Origin: Thiobacillus denitrificans ATCC 25259
GTDB taxonomy: Bacteria > Pseudomonadota > Gammaproteobacteria > Burkholderiales > Thiobacillaceae
Length of the DNA: 64,000 nt
Direction: 5' to 3'
Assembly: GCF_000012745.1 (NCBI RefSeq)
Contig: NC_007404.1
Location: 1-64,000 of the forward strand
The first letter of the stretch is position 1; each line of letters opens with the position of its first letter. Position numbers and translations under genes: made by a program. The notes under the pieces are model-generated. The model saw only the letters and a list, made by a program, of their open reading frames with translations. It ran no database searches and was not told the origin of the DNA. Of this stretch, positions 58,176-64,000 are shown piece after piece.

Positions 58176-59510
58176 GTGTTGAACCGTCTTGTCGGAATGT
58201 TCTCGGGTAAGGATAGCGAGGCCGATCCGCCGGCACGGCCCGCGCCGGCAAAGGCGGAGACCGCGCCCGCCAGGCCGCCCTCGGTCATGCGCCGCGAGGC
58301 GATGCTGGGGCGCGACCAGAAGGTCGCGGGCTACACCTTCATGCTGCGGCGTTCGGCCGACGAAGAGCACGACCCGGCCCTTCCCGAGGTGCGCCGCCTC
58401 TACGACGAGACGTTGCTCGCCAACCTGCAGGGCATGGACGTGTCGCGCCTGCTCGGACAGCGCCAGGCCTTCATCCCGATCGTGCCGGAGACGCTCGGTC
58501 ACGCCCTGATCGAGAACTGGCCCGCCGCGGGCACCGTCTGGCTGCTCAAGCTCGACGCCGAGACCGCCATCGACGCCGCCCTGCTCGCGCGCGTGGCCGC
58601 GCTCAAGGCGCATGGCTTCGGCTTCGCCCTCGAATTCGAGGGGGTGACGCGGCCGGAGCGCCATGGCCTGCTGCAGCAGGCGGACTACGTGCTGATGGAG
58701 GTCGGCAGCGAAGACATCCCGGCGATCACGGCGCAGATGGCCGCGGTCTCCAAGATCGCCGCGGGCAAGCGCTTCGTCGCCGTCGGCGTGCAGACGCTGG
58801 AAGCCTTCCACATGTGCCACAAGCTCCAGTTCGCGCTCTTCATGGGGCCTTTCATCACGCGTCGTGAACACCTCGGCAACCCGGTCGTCGGGCCGTCGCG
58901 CGCGAAGGTGCTGGACCTCATGAACCGGGTGCGCACCGGCGCCGAGCAGGCCGAGCTGGCCGCCCAGTTCCGCCACGATCCCGCGCTCTCGGTGCGCCTG
59001 CTGCGCTACGTCAATTCGCCCGGCATGGGGCTCATGAACAAGGTCGGCGGCATCGAACAGGCCTTGATGGTCATGGGCCACGACAAGCTCTACCGCTGGC
59101 TGACGCTGATCCTCTTCACCGGCGGCCAGGCGCAGGAACTCGACCATGCGGTCCTCGAAAACGCCCTCGTGCGCGGTCGGGTCGCCGAACAGCTCGCCGG
59201 CCGCGCGCTGTTCGCCAAGGCGCGCGACGAAATTTTCGTCGCCGGACTGTTCTCGCTGCTCGACGTCGTCATGCACATGCCGATGGATCAGGTGCTCAAA
59301 CAGATCAGCCTGCCGGTCGAGATCAGCGAAGCGATCCTCGCGCAGCGCGGGCCTTACGCGCCGTATGTCGCGCTCGCGATCGCCTGCGAGCAGGACGACC
59401 AGAGCAGTATCGAGACGCTCGCGCGCGCGGTCAATCGCGACGTTGCCGACATCAACCGCGTGCACATGGACGCGCTGTTGTGGGCGGAGCAGCTCTCGGC
59501 CGACGTATGA
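58176..59510 (+). CDS. HDOD domain protein with degenerate EAL-like N-terminus
   Basis: The 444-residue protein starts with a Pro/Ala-rich stretch. An EAL-like region (residues about 40-230, beginning GYTFMLRRS) has lost the catalytic EAL signature. An HDOD domain follows from about 230 (VLDLMNRVRTGAEQAELAAQFRHDPALSVRLLRYVNSPG, IEQALMVMGHDKLYRWL). This is the YuxH/CdgJ arrangement, usually a signalling scaffold rather than an active cyclic-di-GMP enzyme. GTG 58176 follows GGAGG by eight bases. The GIY-YIG gene begins seven bases after its stop. Confidence 0.88.
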   Translation: MLNRLVGMFSGKDSEADPPARPAPAKAETAPARPPSVMRREAMLGRDQKVAGYTFMLRRSADEEHDPALPEVRRLYDETLLANLQGMDVSRLLGQRQAFIPIVPETLGHALIENWPAAGTVWLLKLDAETAIDAALLARVAALKAHGFGFALEFEGVTRPERHGLLQQADYVLMEVGSEDIPAITAQMAAVSKIAAGKRFVAVGVQTLEAFHMCHKLQFALFMGPFITRREHLGNPVVGPSRAKVLDLMNRVRTGAEQAELAAQFRHDPALSVRLLRYVNSPGMGLMNKVGGIEQALMVMGHDKLYRWLTLILFTGGQAQELDHAVLENALVRGRVAEQLAGRALFAKARDEIFVAGLFSLLDVVMHMPMDQVLKQISLPVEISEAILAQRGPYAPYVALAIACEQDDQSSIETLARAVNRDVADINRVHMDALLWAEQLSADV

Positions 59511-59517
59511 CCTGAGC

Positions 59518-59793
59518 GTGCCGCAAGAATCCGCACGCACGGCCGGGTGGTGCGTCTACATCCTGCGCTGCGCGGACGGCTCGCTCTACACCGGCATCAC
59601 GACCGATCCCGTGCGCCGCCTCGCCGAGCACAACGGAGGCGGCGCGCGCGGCGCGCGTTACACGCGGAGCCGGCGGCCGGTCGAACTGGTCTATGCCGAA
59701 CCGGCGCCGAGCCGCGACGCCGCGGCGCGTCGCGAAGCAGCGATCAAACGACTCGACCGCGCGCGCAAGCTCGCGCTCTGCGCAGCCTCTTAG
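59518..59793 (+). CDS. GIY-YIG domain protein (UPF0213 family)
   Basis: The 91-residue protein is a single GIY-YIG domain: WCVYILRCADGSLYTGITTDPVRRLAEHN, with the two tyrosines, the Arg, and a later AAARREAAIKRLDRARKLAL containing the Glu. It matches the small UPF0213/YhbQ group, reported to act on nucleic acids. The start is GTG 59518 just after the HDOD gene. Confidence 0.9.
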   Translation: MPQESARTAGWCVYILRCADGSLYTGITTDPVRRLAEHNGGGARGARYTRSRRPVELVYAEPAPSRDAAARREAAIKRLDRARKLALCAAS

Positions 59794-59861
59794 TCGGCAC
59801 CCCGCTCCCGCGTTCGTCTCGGCGCGCCCTTCAGTGATTTTTGTCTTGGGGCGGCGCGGCC

Positions 59862-59965
59862 TGGTTTTTGATTCAGGCGCTGCGCCGTGGTTTTGGTCTC
59901 AGCGCGCTGCGCCTGTTTTTTATTTCAGCGCGCTGCGCCTGATTTTTATTTCAGCGCGCTGCGCT
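59862..59965. repeat. Four tandem 26-bp repeats at the end of the patatin gene
   Basis: The 104 bp divide exactly into four units of 26 bp (59862-59887, 59888-59913, 59914-59939, 59940-59965). Each combines a T-rich half and a GC half with TCAGCGCGCTGCGCC or a close variant. The CAGCGCGCTG core is a 10-bp palindrome. The last unit overlaps the coding 3' end of the patatin gene (stop at 59951), so the repeat copied part of the gene end. Confidence 0.9.
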
Positions 59966-60862
59966 GTGGTTCACGCGCAGTTGCAACTGCTGGAGCACTG
60001 CCGCCACGGCGGCGCGTCCCGCGTCGATCGCGACGGCGGCGCGATGAAATTCCATGAGCCCGACGTCCGCCAGCAGCGGCATGACGAGGACGTCGGCGGG
60101 CTCTCCGGCGAGCCGGCTGCGCGTGATCAGCACCTGCATGATGTTGATGCTGCTCGCGAGCACGTCGAGAACCGGCGGCGGCCGCGAGCCGTTCGGCCGC
60201 GTCAGCGCGAATTGCGACGCGCCGGCCTGGATTCTTTCGAAGAGCGTGTGCGCTGTCGCCGGCTCGACGGTCGGCGCGACCGGCGCGACCGGGCGCCTGA
60301 GATGACGACCGAGCAGATCGGCGTTGAGGTCGACCGCGATCACGATATCGGCGCCCATCGCGCGGCATAGCGAGACCGGGACCGGGTTGACCAGGCCGCC
60401 GTCGACGAGCCAGGTGTCGCCGTGCCGGGCTGGCGTGAACAGGCCGGGCAGCGCGATCGACGCGCGCACCGCCGCGGAAACGAGCCCCTCCCTGAGCCAG
60501 ACTTCGCGCCCGCTGCGCAGATCGGTGGCGACGGCGCCGAACCGCCGCTCGAGCGCGCCGATGTCGCGGTCGACGAAATGGCTGCGAAAAAAATCGAGCA
60601 GCCTTTCGCCCTTGATCAGGCCGCCGCTCAGCGAAAAATCGAGGAAGCTCACGACCGACTGCAGGCGCAGCTCGCGCACCCAGGCTTCGAGCCGGTCCAG
60701 CTCGCCGCCCGCGTAGGCCGCGCCGACGAGCGCGCCGATCGAGGTACCGCAGACGATGTCGGGCTCGACCCCGGCCTCGGCCAGCGCGCGCAGCACGCCG
60801 ATATGCGCCCAGCCGCGGGCCGAGCCGCTGCCGAGCGCGAGGCCGATGCGCGGCGCGCTCAC
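59951..60862 (-). CDS. Patatin-like phospholipase family protein
   Basis: The 303-residue protein has the patatin oxyanion loop GLALGSGSARGWAHIGVLRAL, the nucleophile motif CGTSIGALVG (serine in GTSIG) near residue 42, and the Asp of the dyad in WLVDGGLVNPVPV near residue 165. It probably hydrolyses phospholipid acyl esters; RssA-like intracellular members are the nearest form. The start is GTG 60862, eight bases after the ribonucleotide reductase stop, so cotranscription is likely. The last codons fall inside the 26-bp tandem repeat. Confidence 0.9.
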   Translation of the reverse strand: MSAPRIGLALGSGSARGWAHIGVLRALAEAGVEPDIVCGTSIGALVGAAYAGGELDRLEAWVRELRLQSVVSFLDFSLSGGLIKGERLLDFFRSHFVDRDIGALERRFGAVATDLRSGREVWLREGLVSAAVRASIALPGLFTPARHGDTWLVDGGLVNPVPVSLCRAMGADIVIAVDLNADLLGRHLRRPVAPVAPTVEPATAHTLFERIQAGASQFALTRPNGSRPPPVLDVLASSINIMQVLITRSRLAGEPADVLVMPLLADVGLMEFHRAAVAIDAGRAAVAAVLQQLQLRVNHSAAR

Positions 60863-60869
60863 CAAGGCT

Positions 60870-62672
60870 TCAGTCGGCCTCACGCTCGATCCCGCAGCAA
60901 TGCACGCGCTCGCTCTCGGGCTCGGCGAGGATCGCGCCCGTGACCGGATTCGGCCGGAACACGGTGCAGCCCTTGAGGCCGAGCGCGTGCGCCTGGCGGT
61001 AGAGCGCTTCGAAGCGTGCGAAGGCGATGTCGGCGGCGACGTTGATCGTCTTCGAGATCGCGTTGTCGACGGCCGGCTGCAGGGCTGCCTGCATCGCCAG
61101 ATGGGCAACGGGGTCGAGCTGTTGCGCCTCGACCAGCGCGGGGGGCTGGCCGACGCCGCCGTGCGCGCGCCAGAGCAGGCAGGCGTAGTCGCTGACGGCG
61201 TGGCTGCGGTAGCTGCCGTCGGGCTGGAGGATGCGGCGCGACGCCTCGGCCGCGAAGATCGGTTCGATTCCGCTGGACAGATTGTTCGCCAGGAGGCTGA
61301 TCGTCCCGGCCGGCGCGATCGCGAGCAGATGGCTGTTGCGGATGCCGTCCCTGGCGATGCCGTCGCGGATCTCGGGCGGAAGGCGGCCGGCGAAGCCGCT
61401 GGCGAGAAACGCGCTGCGCTCGAGCGCGGGAAAGCCGCCTTTTTCGCGCGCGAGATCGATCGACGCGCGGTAGGCCGCGTCGCGCACCGTGCGCATCGCG
61501 CGCTCGGCGAGCTGGCGCGCGGGCTCGCTGTCGTAGTCGAGACCGAGCAACACGAGCGCGTCGGCGAGCCCGGTGATACCGAGGCCGATGCGGCGTTTGA
61601 AGCGTGCCTCCCGCGCCTGCGCCTGCAAGGGGTAGCGCGAGACGTCGATGACGTCGTCGAGGAAACGCACCGCAAGCGCCGCCGCGTCGCCGAGCGCGGC
61701 GAGATCGAGGCGCGCGTCGGCGGCGAAGGGCGCGACGACGAAAGCGGTCAGGTTGAGCGAGCCGAGATCGCACGCGCCATAGGCAGGAAGCGGAATCTCG
61801 CCGCAGGGATTGGTCGTGGTCAGCGTCTCGCGGCCGGCGAGCGTGTTGTCGCGGTTGATCGTGTCGACGAACAGCACGCCCGGCTCGGCCGTGTCGTAGG
61901 CCGCGCGCAGGATCCGCTGCCACAGCGCGCGGGCGCGCACCGTGCGCAGGACGCGGCAGGGCACGGCGGTCGTCGAACCGGTCCAGTGCCGGCGGACGAC
62001 CGCGCCGTCGGCCGGCTCGCCGTCGCGCAGCGGGAAGACGAGCGGCCAGTCGGCATCGGCGTCGACGGCGGCGATGAACGCGTCGCTGACCTGCACCGAA
62101 AGATTGAAGTGCCGCAACACGGCAGGGTCGCGCTTGGCGTCGACGAAGGCCTCGATGTCGGGATGGTCGCAGCGTAGCGTCGCCATCATCGCGCCGCGCC
62201 GTGCGCCGGTCGACAGCACGGTCGCGCACATCGCGTCCCAGATGTGCATGAACGACACCGGCCCCGACGCGATCGTGCCGGTCGCCTGCGCGATCGTGCC
62301 GGCCGGACGGAGCGTCGAGAAGTCGTAGCCGACGCCGCCACCGTGCTGCATCGTCAGCGCGCCTTCCTTGAGCGCCTCGAAGATGTCCTCGATGTCGTCG
62401 GCGATCTCGCCCATGACGAAACAGTTGAACAGCGTGACGCGGTGTCCGCTGCCGGCGCCGGCGAGAATTCTTCCGCCCGGCAGAAAGCGGAAATCGTCGA
62501 GCAGGGCGTAGAAGCGGTCGGCCCAGAGCGCGCGTGCGTCGACTTCGGCCTGCGCGACCGCCTGCGCGACGCGTTGCCAGCTCGCGCGGATGTCGGGCTC
62601 GCCGGCGAAGCGATAGCGGGTCTCCCAGATGTGGCGGGAGATCTCCATGCGGAAAGGGTCGTGCGTCTTCAT
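60870..62672 (-). CDS. nrdJ: Adenosylcobalamin-dependent (class II) ribonucleotide reductase
   Basis: This enzyme makes deoxyribonucleotides with coenzyme B12 and needs no oxygen. The 600-residue protein lacks an ATP-cone and begins directly with the catalytic domain. Active-site features are the redox Cys in LFNCFVMGE, the N-P-C-G-E loop in TTTNPCGEIPLPAYG near residue 295 and the nucleotide loop VRARALWQRILRAAYDTAEPG. The C-terminus has a Cys pair HCCGIE expected to take reductant from thioredoxin. The length suits the short proteobacterial class II type. ATG 62672 is preferred over 62648. Confidence 0.93.
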   Translation of the reverse strand: MKTHDPFRMEISRHIWETRYRFAGEPDIRASWQRVAQAVAQAEVDARALWADRFYALLDDFRFLPGGRILAGAGSGHRVTLFNCFVMGEIADDIEDIFEALKEGALTMQHGGGVGYDFSTLRPAGTIAQATGTIASGPVSFMHIWDAMCATVLSTGARRGAMMATLRCDHPDIEAFVDAKRDPAVLRHFNLSVQVSDAFIAAVDADADWPLVFPLRDGEPADGAVVRRHWTGSTTAVPCRVLRTVRARALWQRILRAAYDTAEPGVLFVDTINRDNTLAGRETLTTTNPCGEIPLPAYGACDLGSLNLTAFVVAPFAADARLDLAALGDAAALAVRFLDDVIDVSRYPLQAQAREARFKRRIGLGITGLADALVLLGLDYDSEPARQLAERAMRTVRDAAYRASIDLAREKGGFPALERSAFLASGFAGRLPPEIRDGIARDGIRNSHLLAIAPAGTISLLANNLSSGIEPIFAAEASRRILQPDGSYRSHAVSDYACLLWRAHGGVGQPPALVEAQQLDPVAHLAMQAALQPAVDNAISKTINVAADIAFARFEALYRQAHALGLKGCTVFRPNPVTGAILAEPESERVHCCGIEREAD

Positions 62673-62765
62673 GCGATGACGATGGAAGCGACGAGTTGAG
62701 GCATTATCTGTTCTTCCTGTGCGATCCGGGTAGCCGCTCTTTGAGCATAGGTCCCGGCCTGCCCC

Positions 62766-63749
62766 ATGACCGATTCGCCCCATCCTTACGCTGCACTCAC
62801 TCCCGATCTCATCCTGCACGCCCTCGACGCGACCGGCCTCGCCGCCGACGGTCGCCTGCTCGCACTCAACAGCTATGAAAACCGCGTCTACCAGGCCGGA
62901 GTCGAAGACGGCAGCGCGGTCGTCGTCAAGTTCTATCGGCCGCAACGCTGGACCGACGCGGCGATCCTCGAGGAGCACGCGTTCACGGTCGAACTCGCAG
63001 CGCGCGAAATCCCGGTCGTCGCGCCGCTGCAGTTGCACGACGCGACGCTGCTCCATCACGCCGGCTTTCGCTTCGCGGTCTACCCTAAGCAGGGTGGCCG
63101 CCCGCCCGAGTTCGATCGCGCCGGAACGCTGGAACGCATGGGGCGGTTTCTCGGTCGCATCCACGCGGTGGGCGCCCAGGGTCGTTACGCGCACCGGCCG
63201 ACGCTCGATCTCGCGAGCTTCGGCTTGGCGTCACGCGACTTCCTGCGCGCCGGGCAGTGGCTGCCTGGCGGACTGCGCGCCGCCTGGGACAGCGTCGTCG
63301 AGCATGCGCTGACGAGCGTCGCGCACTGCTACGAACGCGCGGGGGCGGTCCGCGCGATCCGCCTGCACGGCGACTGCCACGCCGGCAACGTGCTGTGGAC
63401 CGACGGGGGGCCGCATTTCGTCGACTTCGACGACAGCCGCATGGGTCCGGCTGTGCAGGATCTCTGGATGCTGCTCGCCGGCGAGCGCGACGAGCAGCAG
63501 GCGCAGATGAACGCGGTCCTCACGGGCTACGAGGACTTCATGGAATTCGACACGCGCGAACTGCATCTGATCGAGGCGCTCAGAACGCTGAGGCTGATCC
63601 ACTACGCCGCGTGGCTCGCGCGGCGCTGGGGCGACCCGGCTTTTCTGGCCGCGTTTCCATGGTTCAATACCGAGCATTACTGGCAGGCGCGCATCCTCGA
63701 ATTGCGCGAGCAGATCGCGCTCATGGACGAGCCGCCGCTGGTGGCGTGA
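62766..63749 (+). CDS. srkA: SrkA/RdoA-like stress response kinase (YihE family)
   Basis: The 327-residue protein belongs to the aminoglycoside-phosphotransferase-type kinases: N-terminal LALNSYENRVYQAGVED, then KFYRPQRWT with the ATP lysine. The catalytic loop is RLHGDCHAGNVLW near residue 200 and the metal motif VDFDDSRMGPAVQD. E. coli SrkA phosphorylates proteins in Cpx-linked stress survival. It is divergent from the reductase and precedes the asparagine synthetase-like gene by 13 bp. Confidence 0.92.
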   Translation: MTDSPHPYAALTPDLILHALDATGLAADGRLLALNSYENRVYQAGVEDGSAVVVKFYRPQRWTDAAILEEHAFTVELAAREIPVVAPLQLHDATLLHHAGFRFAVYPKQGGRPPEFDRAGTLERMGRFLGRIHAVGAQGRYAHRPTLDLASFGLASRDFLRAGQWLPGGLRAAWDSVVEHALTSVAHCYERAGAVRAIRLHGDCHAGNVLWTDGGPHFVDFDDSRMGPAVQDLWMLLAGERDEQQAQMNAVLTGYEDFMEFDTRELHLIEALRTLRLIHYAAWLARRWGDPAFLAAFPWFNTEHYWQARILELREQIALMDEPPLVA

Positions 63750-63762
63750 AAAAGGGCAAGGT

Positions 63763-64000
63763 ATGTGCGGCATAGCAGGTGAATTGCGGTTCGACGACAG
63801 GGCGCCCGATGCGGCGACGATGACGCGCATGCTCGCGCGGCTCGCCCGCCGCGGACCCGACGCGGAAGGCCAGCACGCAGCGGGCCCTCTGCGGCTTGGC
63901 CACCGCCGGCTCGCGATCATCGACCTCTCGCCGCGCTCGGCGCAGCCGATGGTCGACGCCGCGACCGGGACGGCGCTCGTGTTCAACGGCACGATCTACA
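63763..64000 (+). CDS. asnB: Asparagine synthetase-like (glutamine-hydrolysing), 5' part only
   Basis: The gene runs off the window after 79 codons. The N-terminus MCGIAGEL carries the essential Cys2 of class II glutamine amidotransferases. It is followed by ARLARRGPDAEGQH and RLGHRRLAIIDLSPRSAQPM, the usual GATase domain of AsnB. Related proteins include AsnB paralogues of exopolysaccharide or exosortase-linked loci, so the exact type cannot be decided from the fragment. Confidence 0.85.
   Translation, partial: MCGIAGELRFDDRAPDAATMTRMLARLARRGPDAEGQHAAGPLRLGHRRLAIIDLSPRSAQPMVDAATGTALVFNGTIY

Overview
The window is high-GC bacterial chromosome that begins at the replication-initiation locus (dnaA-dnaN-gyrB) and is packed with housekeeping genes. 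Gene content and order (topA, smg, dprA, a LysM protein, def, fmt, rsmB, DUF4390, ntrYX-like pair, trkA) and protein character suggest a betaproteobacterium, probably a Thiobacillaceae/Nitrosomonadales- or Rhodocyclales-like autotroph or sulfur oxidiser. That placement is inference; no rRNA gene is present to test it. I saw no complete insertion sequence, prophage, CRISPR array, rRNA or tRNA gene.

Layout. 1-5400: origin region with three perfect DnaA boxes, then dnaA, dnaN, gyrB and a strong terminator. 5400-6160: a gene-poor stretch with different base and codon character, possibly the scar of a lost mobile element. 6160-14250 (minus): PNPOx-like protein, HU, a PhnD-like/rhodanese fusion, a small unknown, topA, smg, dprA, LysM protein. 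14400-26280 (plus): one long run, def-fmt-rsmB-DUF4390-sensor kinase-response regulator-trkA-trkH-trkH-TPR-yggX, closed by a palindromic terminator. The regulator is an NtrX-type protein whose AAA+ motifs have decayed. 26290-38200 (mostly minus): phoU, small membrane proteins, Nudix/ThiE-like fusion, DUF815 ATPase, argJ, a DUF938 methyltransferase and an AddAB-like helicase-nuclease pair translationally coupled to a 7Fe ferredoxin. 38365-44240 (plus): trxA, rho, rpmE, M48 lipoprotein, a membrane glycosyltransferase and mobA. A 125-bp copy of the end of rho lies between rho and rpmE.

44243-52713 (minus) is the most distinctive region: a tight seven-gene operon (phosphoketolase/transketolase-like TPP enzyme, DUF1537 sugar-acid kinase, glcD, glcE, VOC protein, glcF, ETHE1-like persulfide dioxygenase) divergent from an IclR regulator. 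The spacer between them carries a clear inverted-repeat operator. It looks like a dedicated C2-C4 hydroxyacid/sugar-acid pathway whose substrate I cannot name.

53800-64000: AI-2E family permease, GcvR-like ACT protein, two unknown/DUF membrane-associated proteins, a monohaem lipoprotein, a degenerate EAL-HDOD protein, a GIY-YIG protein, a patatin-like phospholipase whose 3' end runs into four 26-bp tandem repeats, an adenosylcobalamin-dependent ribonucleotide reductase, SrkA-like kinase and the start of an asparagine-synthetase-like gene.
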